A program made the position numbers and the translations under genes. Below, one piece after another: positions 35,062-46,800 of a stretch of 64,000 nucleotides of DNA; within the stretch, counting starts at the first letter, position 1; every line of letters starts with the position of its first letter. Source of the stretch: Paraescarpia echinospica (lineage: Eukaryota; Annelida; Polychaeta; Sabellida; Siboglinidae). The stretch lies in contig CM034532.1 of assembly GCA_020002185.1 (NCBI GenBank), positions 29,474,914-29,538,913 on the forward strand, written 5' to 3'. The notes below the pieces were generated by a model. The model was not told the origin of the DNA. It ran no database searches and was given only the letters and a program-made list of their open reading frames with translations.

Positions 35062-35179
35062 CTGGAGTCCGCAAAATATCCTGCCACGCAGCGTATAATC
35101 CTTGTGCCACCGCGATAGCGTTTTTCAGTTTGTTGGACACTCCGTCAGTTGCAAAAAGTCGCACGCCGCAATCCTCCCA
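35062..35179 (-). CDS. Candidate internal exon, unknown product
   Basis: A 118-bp minus-strand interval, open throughout (39 codons plus one base), with an AG acceptor (tggctttag) before it and a GT donor (CCAG/GTAGGC) after it. The encoded segment looks protein-like rather than random: DCGVRLFATDGVSNKLKNAI followed by an alanine-rich helix-like part (AVAQGLYAAWQDIL). The same register is also open on the upstream side (35467-35183) except for the TAG that forms the acceptor, so a longer exon with one nonsense codon is an alternative reading. I do not recognise the family. The polypyrimidine tract is weak. Confidence 0.3.
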
Positions 35180-35898
35180 CTAAAGCCATCCCGTGAAACT
35201 GATCCGGCCAACTTGGTCCGCATAGCCGTTTAGGGATACACATCTGCCACGGTGTGTCATCGGTTCTACTCGCGAGGGGTGTCGTCCTGCATTCGATACT
35301 GCAGTACGATACCGCGTCTGCTCCCGTTCTAGTTGACGACAGAGAGTTCCCGTCCAGCTAAATAATGCAGCGTCGTTGATAACGAGACGGGCCCTGCGCT
35401 GGCGGGCATCAGCTGCCGGGAGAGAGCCAACAATTACGGCGTGTGTCCGTGAGTCGAGCGGTGACAATGCCGCCTCCGAAAGCGACGGTCGGCGGTCATC
35501 GATCCGTAGAAATGTGCTGAATGCGGACCGGTCAGCATCCGAGACGCCCAGTCCTGCAACGGAGCAGACCTTTGTACCACTCCGTCACTTCCGTCGTCGC
35601 ACTGTCTTGTATTTCATTACGTGCGCACAGGAATTGAAATAGTCTGTTTAGCAGGTGACAGCCGGAAACGTTTCCGGAAGAGTGCCGACCGGATTGTGTC
35701 TGCGCTGTGGGTTAATAAGTGCGATAAGCCGTTTCGAAAAAAGCGCTGCTTTTGAGTGGTTTTGTGACGTTCCTGAAATATGCGCATATATTGGTGTGTA
35801 TATTTCCGAAACACAATAACTGTACAAATTAGAAACGAGTAATTCGCTTGTTATGTGATTGAGTGATTGAGAGATTGAGTGACTGAGTGTGTGCGTGT
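35180..35898. other. GC-rich unassigned block, weakly similar to repeat R1
   Basis: At 35370-35290 the minus frame 35467-35180 (95 codons) contains RQRRARLVINDAA, resembling the QRRYRxLVINDDV phrase encoded by repeat R1 at 12.5 and 17.4 kb. Nucleotide similarity is limited to short words such as cgtcgttgataac against cgtcgttaataac. The rest is unassigned. Confidence 0.35.
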
Positions 35899-35900
35899 GG

Positions 35901-35980
<80 letters not shown>

Positions 35981-36205
35981 GTGCGTGCCTGCGTGCGAGC
36001 GTGTGCGAGCGTGTGCGAGCGTGTGCGAGCGTGTGCGAGCGTGTGCGAGCGTGTGCGAGCGTGTGCGAGCGTGTGCGAGCGTGTGCGAGCGTGTGCGAGC
36101 GTGTGCGAGCGTGTGCGAGCGTGTGCGAGCGTGTGCGAGCGTGTGCGAGCGCGTGCGTGTGCGTGTGCGTGTGCATGTGCGTGTGTGTGTGTGTGTGAAT
36201 GAATG
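35899..36205. repeat. (GT)n and 15 perfect GTGTGCGAGC decamers
   Basis: About 36 GT units (35905-35977) followed, after a short degenerate bridge, by fifteen identical 10-bp units at 36001-36150 and a GT/GC-rich tail. Alternating purine-pyrimidine over about 75 bp of the GT part favours Z-form DNA. Confidence 0.95.
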
Positions 36206-36447
36206 TGTGCGTACGCGTGTGGAAGCCGGTCAAACCGGCGAACATCAGGGTGAATCGGAGAATGTCCGAATAAGACAGTGACCTGAAGGACGAATAAGTA
36301 ACAAATCATTGGATGCTAAAGGTAGAGCACTTGCGGCAGAAAGAACCAGTGAAGAGTAGAGTGATTCAGCCCACGGACGGAGTAGTAAATCAGTGGCAAC
36401 ATCAAATGAAGTACAAAATAAATATATTTTAGTTTTGATGTGTTGTG
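36206..36447. other. Short unassigned spacer
   Basis: No feature seen. Confidence 0.5.
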
Positions 36448-37320
36448 TTCGAGTCTGCGAACTATATAATGCGGTATTGAACGATATGGTGAGTCTGCGA
36501 ATGGCAGAATGAGGCTATGGACGATAGGATGAGTCTACGAAGGCATAATGAGGTATTGAACGATAATTATGATGAGTCTGTGAACGGCAGAACGAGTCTA
36601 TGAACGATAGCATGAGTCTCTGAACGGCAGAACGAATCTATGGACGATATGATGAGTCTGTGAACGGCAGAACGAATCAATGAACGATAGGATGAGTCTG
36701 CAAACACAGAACGAGTTTATGAACGATAGGATGAGTCTACGAAGGCATAATGAGGTATTGAACGATAATTATGATGAGTCTGTGAACGGCAGAACGAGTC
36801 TATGAACGATAGCATGAGTCTCTGAACGGCAGAACGAATCTATGGACGATATGATGAGTCTGTGAACGGCAGAACGAATCAATGAACGATAGGATGAGTT
36901 TGCAAACGCAGAACGAGTTTATTAACGATAGGATGAGTCTACGAAGGCATAATGAGGTATTGAACGATAATTATGATGAGTCTGTGAACGGCTGAACGAA
37001 TCAATGAACGATAGGATGAGTACGTGAACAGCAGAACGAGTCAATGAAGGATAGGATGAATCTGTGAACGGCAGAACGAATTAATGAACGATATGATGAG
37101 TCTGTGAACGGCAGAATGAGTCAATGAACGATAGAATGAGTCCATGAAATGTAGAACGAGTGTATGAACGGATGATTCTGTGAACTGCAGAATGAGTCTA
37201 TGAACGATAGAATGAGTACGAGAACGGAAAAACGAGTCTGTGAACTATATAATAGGATGAGTCTGTGAAGCACAAGACAAGTCTATGAACGGTAGGATAT
37301 GTCCGTGAAGTGTACGGAGC
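36448..37320. repeat. 20-bp minisatellite with ~201-bp higher-order unit
   Basis: Basic units such as gatgagtctgtgaacggcag and aacgaatcaatgaacgatag alternate. A distinctive variant (acgaaggcataatgaggtat) recurs at 36538, 36739 and 36941, i.e. every 201-202 bp, marking three rounds of a ten-unit higher-order repeat. Units beyond 37040 are more divergent. Confidence 0.9.
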
Positions 37321-38097
37321 GTAACGATAGAGTAGACAGAGTAACAAAACGTCACGAAGGATCGACTAATAACCGAAGTAGTCAAATAATGCGTGAGGGA
37401 ATGGAGTCCTGTGTCAAAGTGACATCCACTATTGGTTTTGTTTGGTTATTTTTATTGTATGTATAAGTGTGTGTGTGTGCGTGCGTGTGTGCGCGGGTTT
37501 GTGGGTCTGCAAGTATGTGCAGTAGTGTGCGGGTGTGCGCGGTTGTATGCGTGATTGCGTGCGTATGTGCGTGCGTGTACGTGTGTATGAGTGTGCGTGC
37601 GCGCGTGTGTGCGCGCGCGCGTGTGTGTGTGCGTGTGGTTACGTGTGTGTGGTATCTGAAGTACTGGCATGTCTAAGATCCCGGAGAGTTTTGCCAAAGA
37701 GGGTTCATGCGTAGGCACACATTAGCTTTTTAATGTCAACAATGTAATGACACAACAGGTTCGATAGGGAAATTAACAAAACAAATAATATTATTGATTA
37801 AGAGGGCCGTGTCCCAAATCCACCGTCTAAATACACCGCTGCGCGCAATCAAGACAACTTGGGCACAGTTGTCGTTATGTTCCCTTTTTGAGCCACCCAG
37901 ACACACATTAAACCTTGTCATAATTATCTCCGTCGACTAATGAAATCTTTTGATAGAATTTCGCCTGCAGTCCTAAAAGCTATTCACGGCCGTGGATTTC
38001 CGATTTTTTGTAATCACATATGGCCACCGACGCGACCACCGATGCGATTGGTCATCCATGCGTCTGTAAATATAGTATCGTATCGCGTGTGTATGTA
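37321..38097. repeat. Unassigned stretch with GT/GCGT microsatellite
   Basis: The GT-rich, GCGT-interrupted run spans about 37465-37655. The flanks carry no recognised gene. Confidence 0.7.
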
Positions 38098-38250
38098 GGG
38101 TCCGTGTATATGCCGTCTTTTCCTTTTTCTTTCGCAAATTTCAAAACGAGAAATGAACATTGTTTGTTTTTTCGGTTTTCGTTTTGAAATTTGCGAAAGA
38201 AAAAGGAAAAGATGGCGTGAAAAAGGAAAAGACGGCGTGTACACGGACCC
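38098..38250. repeat. Strong hairpin inverted repeat
   Basis: The left arm (38098-38150: gggtccgtgta, then gccgtcttttcctttttctt and tcgcaaatttcaaaacga) is matched in reverse by the right arm (cgttttgaaatttgcgaaag, aaaaaggaaaagatggcgtg, tacacggaccc). The loop is about 22 bp. A roughly 20-bp piece (aaaaaggaaaagacggcgtg) is present twice in the right arm. The size and near-perfect pairing suggest a small fold-back or MITE-like element. Confidence 0.9.
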
Positions 38251-38690
38251 TGACCGTGTACTGTGCACATTATTGAGCAACTTTTGCATTGCATATGTAA
38301 GTAGAGGTGATTGTATGCACATATTCCGTGTACTCGCGTGTTGAAGGTGTTTTCTCAATTCGAGACTACTTCGCACGTCTCATTTCAAATTAATTTTGTG
38401 AAAAAGCAAACCTTCAGAATATCCACTACAATACTCTAGTTGGATGTGCAACTTTGTGTATATAACATTGTTAGACGTACTATTACCTCATTTCATTCTG
38501 GACCTAACATCATTTCAATGTCGAATGTTACCAGACGTGACGATCAAAGTCAATTTAAGCAAATGTACGCACTTTTTATTAGTTAAAAAATTTTAATATT
38601 AAACTTGGATATCGGAGAACCGGATTTGCGATGGTTAAAAACAGTTGAGTTTTACCACTATTGCTATTAGACTGAGCGCACAAATATCAT
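38251..38690. other. Unassigned AT-rich stretch
   Basis: No feature recognised before the LINE boundary. Confidence 0.5.
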
Positions 38691-39240
38691 AAATTAGTTA
38701 ACTATCGTGTGCAATTTAAAATCCTGATGCACACATATAAAGCCCTACATGGACAGGCTCCAGGATATATATCGGACATGCTGAAATTGTACCAACCAAG
38801 AAGAATGTTACGATCCATGGATTCAGTGACACTAGAAGTTCCAAGGGCTAGAACAGTTACATACGGCGACAGAAGATTTCAGTGTTCAGCAGCCAAGTTG
38901 TGGAATGCGCTACCGGTTCACATTCGTGAAGCAAAAACACTGAACACTTTCAAGAAGCTGCTAAAAACACATTTGTTTCTAGCTGTTTTTGGTGCTTAAC
39001 TCTTTCTAGTCAGTTTTTCTTACATTTTAAAACAATATATATATATATATATTAATTTTATTATACCCAGTCTTCTAAATTTTTTTAATTTTTTTAATTT
39101 TTTTTATCATGCTTCCGTTTTTATGCTTTGTTTTTACTCTCTATGATTATTCTATTGATTGTGTACAGCGCTTTTGAGCAGGCTTTTATGTATGAAAAGA
39201 GCGCTTTATAAGTTCGGTATAATAATAATAATAATAACAG
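38691..39240 (+). mobile_element. L2-clade LINE 3' end
   Basis: The plus frame (about 38697-38999) encodes the C-terminus of an L2-type ORF2: FKILMHTYKALHGQAPGYIS, then PRARTVTYGDRRF and KLWNALPVHIREAKTLNTFK, the characteristic tail seen after the RT domain in this clade. The 3' UTR follows, with ttgtgtacagcgcttttgag, agagcgctttataagttcgg and an (ATA)n end at 39220-39236. The RT catalytic part is missing through 5' truncation. This C-terminal frame has no internal stop. Confidence 0.85.
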
Positions 39241-40014
39241 ACTCGGCAGATTCTAAGGTGTATATAAGGTTTGATCTAAGTTGATCAAAATTCAGCACAA
39301 TTGAACTTCACAAATTCCACATGGCAGGTAGTTGGGTGTTTAACGTGCTGTGAACGTTTAAGGAAACGTAAAAGAAAATTTTTCATAGGTGTCCAAGAAA
39401 GTTTACAAAGGCTTAAAATGGCAACCTGTTTACTGACTCACCCCATTTAACTGAACTGTACATATTTTGTTGGCTAACTATTTTATTATCCTGACATAAT
39501 ACGATAGTATCTGACTAGACAGCAACTTGAATAATAATACATCATTGTGTTGATGAAACGTAGTCTAGTTGATCAAACGGTAAACCCTTTTGAATTGCCC
39601 GCAATTGCACTACGCTGATTTGGGTCTAAAATGGAAATACTTCGCAAGGGTCCTCTCGAAGTCGAAGCAATCGAACAGCACTGTCAATGTGGGGCTGACC
39701 GGACGTTGACAATGATAATGCGTGGTCTGGCCGGAAGACGACATGTAAAATGCCAGACGTTCATGTGTTCTGTCCGCCTGCTAATCAATGTGCATTTAAG
39801 CATGGTGTGTTTGTGTGTCTGGTCGTATATATGGCCGCCTTCGCCTGTCAACGAGTCGCTTTCAGTCACACTCATGTGCCCGTCCCCAAGCAACCAGACC
39901 CGGCCAGTCTATCGCCGCGTGCGTGGACGTCGATCGGCGTATCGTCTTTTTATGTTGTGCGCACTTCTGCGGTTGATCGCTGAATTATTTAAGGAAACCA
40001 TTTGAATGGACGCG
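39241..40014. other. Unassigned stretch
   Basis: No recognised gene. The plus frame 39631-40005 (124 codons) is Cys/Arg/Val-rich with no domain that I know. Confidence 0.5.
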
Positions 40015-40175
40015 TGTCTGTGCGTGCGTGCGTGCGTGCGTGTGTGTGTGTGTGTGTGTGTGCGCGCGCATATGTGCGTGTGTGCGCGTGCGTGCGTGTG
40101 TATGTATGTGAGAGGGCATGTGCATGCGAGCGCGCGCGCGTTTGTTTATGTATACATGTGCGCATGCGTGTCCGT
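40015..40175. repeat. GT/GCGT microsatellite
   Basis: gcgtgcgtgcgtgtgtgtgt and related simple sequence with GCGCGCGC patches at 40060 and 40130. Confidence 0.95.
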
Positions 40176-43139
40176 GAATGTGTCTTTGTTTCAAGCAGTC
40201 CATATTGTTCTTGTTTTATTTAATCGTGTCATATTATATCTGGCAAGCTTGGCATACCAGACACACCAGGGTAGCATGCGTGCGGGGCGTCAAGCTGGCA
40301 ATCCACCAGCAAGACTTTAAGCAGCAATGACAAGCATTCTCTCACGAGACACAAGCTGGTCATTACCGTCACATCTACTGGTGACTTGCAGCTGGTTGTG
40401 ACCCAATGCATGTTCTTGTTTGAGGCACGACCAGCAGATCATCCTACCAATAATCAGTTCATCTAACCCAAATGTCTAATGCTGCCTTAGTTCATCTAAC
40501 ACAAATGCCTAATGATGCCTTACTTCATATAACACAAATGACTAATGATGCTTTCACCACGCTTCACGTTTTATACAAATGCACAACCGATAACACCCGA
40601 TTATACGAATGAAGAACCACAACCGCAAATTGAAACTCGTTCATTGGGGCTGAAAAATGACATCATCCACGTGTCCTAATTGCCTCATCAACCGTTCAGA
40701 TACCACTCGGAAAAACCCAGCAAGTAACATTTTAGAAAATTATATTATTATTTTTATTTGTGTACTGACCATCTGAGGTCTGGGGCAACGCCTCGACAGT
40801 GTGGCATTGTACACGAGGTTGTTTTACAAGAATATAAAAATATAATTAGCGAACAACCTTATAGAAAAGGGCAAATTGGTATACAAAACGTCACGTTACT
40901 ATAATGGGATTGTGTACATTCAATCCAAGAGAGTTCAAGAGACTGCGATGGAAGGGCTGTGTAAAGATAGCTTTGGAAGGAATGGAAGAAGAGTGAAGAA
41001 CGAGAACGAACGCTAGAGGGGAATGGGGACGGCTGGTGGAAGGAGCAGTGTAAGATCGGTGAGGGAAAAGAAAAAATAACAGAAATAACAGAAACGAGGA
41101 TCAGAATCGAGGCATGCAGCATCACCCCTGAAAGACAGGGAAACAAGACGAGAACAATAGTTCTTATGCGCGATGCTTTTCCGCGTTTTTCTCAGAATTG
41201 ACAAAATGTGACCGGCAAGGGTGTTCCACTGGACGGCATAGTTTCGTAACTATGTTTGTACCCGGAGTGCACATTGCTGCACACGACTCCCTACACGAGA
41301 GATAGCTATATCTCAGCTGAAGAAAGGTCGATTGATAACAACTAGCTGACATACGTTCACTGAGAGACAAACCAAGCGCTGTAGTTATCACAATTACATA
41401 TTATTTTCCTAATATTTAATTTTCCTTTTGTAGTGGTCCCGCTGCCGGTGTAATTTCTGCCGTCTCCTATGACAACATGCTAAGCCGATATGTGCGCCCT
41501 CTGGCGAGTGGCTCCCCACTCAAATCGTGCACTGGTTCGATGTTTCTTCGACAGATAGAAAAGCAAATCTGGCAAAGACGTAAGAAAATAATCATAACTA
41601 AAAATTTCTTAAATAAATCGCCAATTGGTAGTCCACATGTCAATGCGCCAAGGAAGCGAATCAAGTGTTAAATAGACGTGGATCTCGACACCTGAGAGTT
41701 GATTCTAGACAGCCCATAAAGGTATTGCGTTAATACATAGATGAACCAGTGGTTATCATGTACTCACCTGCTGAATTACCGGTAGTCAGTTGTCAAGATC
41801 ACCGAAACGACACCTCCTTCTCTGCGACATTAACAAAATCAACACACGCAATACAGGAAAGTCATGTCGCCTCAGATAAGGAAAGTCATGGAGAACAATG
41901 TTCCAGACACTAGTGCACTAACTGGCAAGTAGCGTGTTCGAAATTAGTGATGCAAAAAGACACGCTCCTCCGACGGATGTTGCCGTGACTAGCCATCCAC
42001 CAGGCTCATACACTACGTTTTGATCGATTGCATTAAAGACTAATATTTAGTTTAACCGTGGCACGAAATCTTCATGTATGATCTGTACCGCGCAGTCCGC
42101 AATATTGATTTCCGATACAAGAAAAACCGCTGGAATATGTTTCTTCATAGTCGTTCAACAAATTAACAGGTTATGAAAGTGCAGGTGTGATACTGTGTGA
42201 TTAACAGTAAGCGTTGTCTGCGTGAGGTGCGCGAGTTAATCAGGAAATTATTTATGTGCCAGATCCGTGGCTATACTTGGCAATATCTGCCATATTTGCC
42301 GCCAACGGTAATGTTTGGCGCAACAACATCGATGACGGTGACAACGCTTGTACGTTAATTAATTATAAAACATCGTCTCTGTTCAGTTTTATGAGTCAAT
42401 CATTTGATTTATCTAAATATGAATACAAACCTAACGACTGGCTTTCTTAGAAACATGATGTCAATCATTGTGCAAACTATAAACCATCCGCTTTCCTTCA
42501 AACCACGCCGGATTGACGCGGGTAGGGCCGCTGATTGCAGTTGTTGTGAGCGATATAATAATGTTGTGTCGTTCATGTTGAGATGCACGAAGCTTGCCGA
42601 CTAATCTGCGTAGATCACTTGCCGAAATGAGAACTAGACAACGAGCGGGCGCCGTGTTTGTTTATTGAGCGAATCGTCCAGTCTCCAGACGTACGTTTGC
42701 CATTTGTCAGGCGGTTATAGTTCATTTACAGCAAATATTATTGCTATTAACAACGGAAAGACAGTTTGTAATAATTTTTGCGCCGCCAGACCATCTGCGC
42801 AAACAATCTCTGTATGTTCTACACGACTCCATTACTCGTCGGTGCAAGTTGGTCGTCATGCAATTTTGTCACAACACGCAGCTGTTCTTGTTGTCTTTCC
42901 AATGTCCTTGTTGTCTTTCCAAAAAGAGTCAGCGACACGGAATCCGACACGGAATCCGAGTGAATTGTTACATTTGTCATTAATGTAATTCAGACGCATT
43001 TGTTCCAATATTTGCAAAAGTTATACATTAAAAATACCTCTCTTGCCACGGAAGAATCGTACAACAACGAGCTGAATTAATAGTGATATTACATTGATGA
43101 TGCATGCCGAACGAGTTCAAAACAAGCACAGTAGGAGAT
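40176..43139. other. Unassigned 3-kb stretch
   Basis: Contains short local duplications only (for example cgacacggaatccgacacgg at 42933 and two neighbouring copies of a ccttgttgtctttcca phrase at 42885-42920). Frames 41477-41671 and 42665-42988 have no recognisable domain. If host exons lie here I could not see them. Confidence 0.5.
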
Positions 43140-43170
43140 GTTGTGTCGTAGAAGTTAGTTAAGTTATTAA

Positions 43171-44409
43171 ATAAATTCTGATCGGGATACGGCGCCTTGC
43201 AAGCGGCAAGTCAAGGCAAAGCGACACTTGGTGTGCGATCACTGCCACAGCTGGGTAGATTTTGCATTGTCCGGTTGTGGGAAGTCATGGGCAGAAACCA
43301 TGGAGGAAGGATTCACCTTTCAGTGCATTGCGTGTTGGAAGGTGGAGTGTCTGCAGAAGGAGATAGTTAGGTTGACAGATATCGTGAAGGGAATGGAGAT
43401 GGGAATTAGCAAGGAGGCAGGTCGAATGGAGAGAGACGACAGGGAGAGAGGTGAGAATACTGCAAGACTGAAGGAGAATAGCAGTGGCAAGAAAACTGAG
43501 GAAAGGGGATTGAGAGGAGGGAAGGTGATTGGAGGGGAAGAAATTGGAAAATCGACAACAGAAAACGTGGCAAGCGTGAAGGTGACAGGGAAGAAAGTGA
43601 CCGTAGAGAAGGAGGGAGGGAAGATGGGACGGGAGAGGAGAGAAGAAAATGAGATAGGACGAAAGATGAAGGGACGAAAGGAAGTGAGAGCGAATGTGAT
43701 AGAAGAGAAGTCGATAAAAGGGACGTTGACAGGAGGAAAGGTGAATAGAGAAAAAGCGACTGGAAAGAATGGATCGGAAGAGAATGTGACAGGAGAGAAG
43801 ACGACAGGGGGGAAAGACAACAACCAGACAGATGCAAACCGAAGAAGGAGCTATTCTAAGGCAGTGATTGAGGGGGCAATGAGGAAAGAGAGGGTGTTTA
43901 TGGACGACTCCATTATGAGAAAGAAGGACACGACACTGAGCGATGGGAAGGACGTCGTTGTCTGTCTACCGGGGGCTAGGATTGAATATGTGACTGACAG
44001 GGTAGAGAAGGTATTGGGACATGCCTAGGGGGGGTCTGTACTGGTACATGTAGGAACAAATAATGCAGACAGGGAGGGAACAACTGCGATAGTACAGCAG
44101 TATAGACAGTTAGTGAGGAAGCTAAAGAAAACAAGAGTTGAACAGGTTATTCTGTCAGGAATTTTGCCAGTAATGGGAGGAAGGGGGGCAACGTATAGAA
44201 ACTGCAAGAGGATGGCGATCAACGCACTAGTTGAGCAGATGTGTGAAGAAGAAGGGGTGGGATTCACAGATTTATGGGGATACTTTGTTGGGAGGGAAGA
44301 TGTGTACATGACAGATGGCCTCCATCTTAGTGGAAAGGGGGCAGCAGTTTTCTCAGAGAACCTGCTGCGATCTGTTGACAGTGGGACAGGTTGCATCTAT
44401 TTAAACTAG
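43171..44409 (+). pseudogene. CR1 ORF1: PHD-like zinc finger plus SGNH esterase, one nonsense codon
   Basis: ORF1 proteins of CR1 elements bind element RNA and often carry an esterase domain. The open register runs from after the stop at 43168 and first shows a cysteine-rich finger (LVCDHCHSWVDFALSGC, then FQCIAC). A Glu/Lys/Arg-rich, probably coiled or disordered region of about 170 residues follows. The SGNH-hydrolase part has a DDS version of the GDS block (about 43900), GTNN (44057-44068) and DGLHLS (44313-44330), so Ser, Asn and Asp/His of the catalytic set are all visible. A TAG at 44026-44028 interrupts the frame between the first and second SGNH blocks. The finger lacks some ligands expected of a complete PHD domain, and no ATG precedes it in frame, so the true start is uncertain. 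Confidence 0.8.
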
Positions 44410-46673
44410 ATTCGCAAGGGGGACTCACAGAAAAGCCAGAAAATGGAGGCATAGATAAAGACAGTACAAATAAATCAGCAAATAACAGTCTGGAAAACTC
44501 TTCTGAAGCTGGATATAAATGTGTTTGTTTAAATGCAAGGAGTATAGTAAACAAAATAAATGAACTAAACATTATGGTAGAAGATATTGGCCCTCATATA
44601 ATAGGTATAACCGAATCCTGGACCACCACCGACATATCTGATGCTGAATTGGGACTGACAGGATATGTAATATTTAGAAAAGATAGAATAGGAAGAAAGG
44701 GAGTTGGAGTTATTTTATATATTAAATAATCTATTCAGGTTTATGAAATAAAATTAGAAAGAGAAGCAGATTGCGAAGAAGCTGTTTGGTGTAACATAGT
44801 TACATGAAATTCATCGTTAACAGTTGGATTAGTTTATTGAAGTCCAAACATAAGCATAGAAGAGAATGAAAAAATACAAAACGCTATAAGGGAAGTAAGC
44901 AAACGGGACTGTATTATTATGGGGGATTTGAACCACGGGCATATACAATGGAAATCTCTACAGAGTATGGGGTGTGAGGACCACAGGTTTTTAGTTTTAG
45001 TTCAAGATACTTTCCTTTCTCAACATGTGCTAGAACCAACCAGGGGTGAGAATGTGTTAGACATAGTTTTGTCCTCACAGAATGAATTAGTTGACAATGT
45101 CAAGATATGTGAGCCACTGGGGAGTAGTGATAACAACCAGATACATTTTACCATCAAAGTAAAATCAGAAAGGAATAGTAAAAAGCAGTATAGGAGAAAT
45201 TTCCACAAAGGAAGGTATAAGGACATGAGGAAATATTTAGCAAAGATAGACTGAAATAACACGCTGAAAAATAAGACAGCAACAAAATGCTGGAATATAT
45301 TAAAGAGTGAAATTAAGTGCATAGTCGATAAATTTGTACCCTTCAAAAAACAAGGGAAACGGTCCAAAAGAAACACTTATCGAAAGAAGCCATTAGAAAA
45401 ATTAAGTATAAAAAAATGATGTGGAAGTCATATATATGTACTGGAAATGATGAATACTACAACTTTTATAAAAAAGCACAAACAAAACTAGATAAACCCA
45501 TCTCAACATGGTTTTTTAAAGCGAGGTCATGCTTAACAAATATGTTATGTTTTTTGGAAGACATCACTAAGTGGGTAGATGAGGGATCACCAGTAGATAT
45601 CGTCTATTTAGATTTTCTAAAAGCTTTCGACAAAGTACCACATCAAAGATTACTACTTAAACTAAAGGCCCATGGCATAGGAAATGGTATAATAAACTGA
45701 ATAGAACAATGGCTGATTGACAGAAGACAACGTGTAGTAGTTGATGGGGAGGCTTCACACTGGAAATCGGTATTGAGTGGGGTACCTCAGGGATCAATAT
45801 TAGGACCTATATTATTCTTAATATATATCAACGATTTGGATGATGAAATAACAAGCAAGGTGTTGAAATTTGCGGATGATACAAAAGTGTTTAGAAGGAT
45901 TAAAAGTGATGGAGATAGACAGCATTTACAAGATGATCTTGACAGGTTGATCAAATGGTCTGAAAAATGGCAAATGGTGTTCAACTTTGGGAAATGTAAA
46001 TGCCTCCACACAGGACATGGGAACGAAGAGGTAGAATATACAATGGGGGTACTGTACTAAGTATTACTATAAAAGAAAAGGACTTAGGGTTAACTATTAG
46101 TGCTGATATGAAAGTTTCAGAGCAGTGCGGAATTGCAGCTTCAAAGGGAAATCAAATCCTTGGATTAATTAGGCGAAACATAACGTATAAGGAAAAAGAG
46201 CTAATAATACCGCTGTACAAAACAATAGTTAGGCCTCATTAGAAAATTGTATTCAAGCGTGGAGGCCATATCCCAGGAAGGACATAGATATGCTAGAAAG
46301 AGTGCAGAGGAGAGCAACTAAAATGATACAAAAACTGAGAGATCTTAGTTACGAAATACGCCTAAAATGCGGTTTAACAACATTAGAGACCAGGAGATTG
46401 AGAGGAGATCAGGTAGAAGTGTTTAAAATATTGAATGGTTATGAAAATATTGATAGAAATATTTTTTTCTCACTTAAGAAAGATAGAAGGACTAAAGGAC
46501 ATGAAGTTACATTAGCAAAGGAGCAGAGTAGATTAGATATAAGAAAGTTTTCATTTTCACAAAGGACTGTAAATGAATGGAACAGATTATCTGCTGATTG
46601 TTTGGGTGCTAGTAGCGTGAATATGTTTAAAAATAAAATCGACACATACCTCAGACGGGCGGGATACACATAG
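44391..46673 (+). pseudogene. CR1 ORF2: endonuclease plus reverse transcriptase, multiply broken
   Basis: The N-terminal APE-type endonuclease starts with CVCLNARSIVNKINEL (44520) and keeps the ITESW (catalytic Glu) and DRIGRKGVGV blocks; GDLNHGHIQW and the SSDNNQIHF (SDH-like, His altered) region follow at about 44925 and 45125. In-frame stops occur near 44727, 44806, 44839 and 45252. Between about 45480 and 45510 the linker passes straight to WFFKARSCLTNML, so the RT N-terminal part (fingers, YRPASLT) is deleted compared with the copy at 30.7-32.1 kb. The RT core continues with YLDFLKAFDKVPH, SGVPQGSILGPILF and FADD (45869-45880). Further stops or shifts lie near 45700, 46055, 46242 and 46365. 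The last 127 codons are open to the stop at 46673. Confidence 0.85.
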
Positions 46674-46800
46674 ATAAAAGGGTCGGACTCTAGATAAGCC
46701 AAAGGGCTTCCTTGTCCACCTGCCACCTAGAGTTAATTCTCTGGGTGGCAATCTTGTTCAATCTTGTTAAATCTTGTTAGAATGAATTCTCGTTAATTCT

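Larger units (their letters stand above)
43150..46800 (+). mobile_element. Near full-length, decayed CR1 retrotransposon
   Basis: About 3.65 kb with ORF1 and ORF2 in the standard CR1 order, a 3' UTR containing cttgtccacctgcca, and tandem aatcttgtt(c/a) tail units at 46750-46782. The exact 5' end is not marked; sequence resembling ORF1 begins at about 43171. Both ORFs are broken and part of the RT domain is deleted, so it cannot move by itself. Confidence 0.85.

Noticed and set aside
39631..40005. 124-codon plus frame as host exon
   Set aside because: No recognisable domain; ends next to a GT microsatellite and shows no convincing splice signals.
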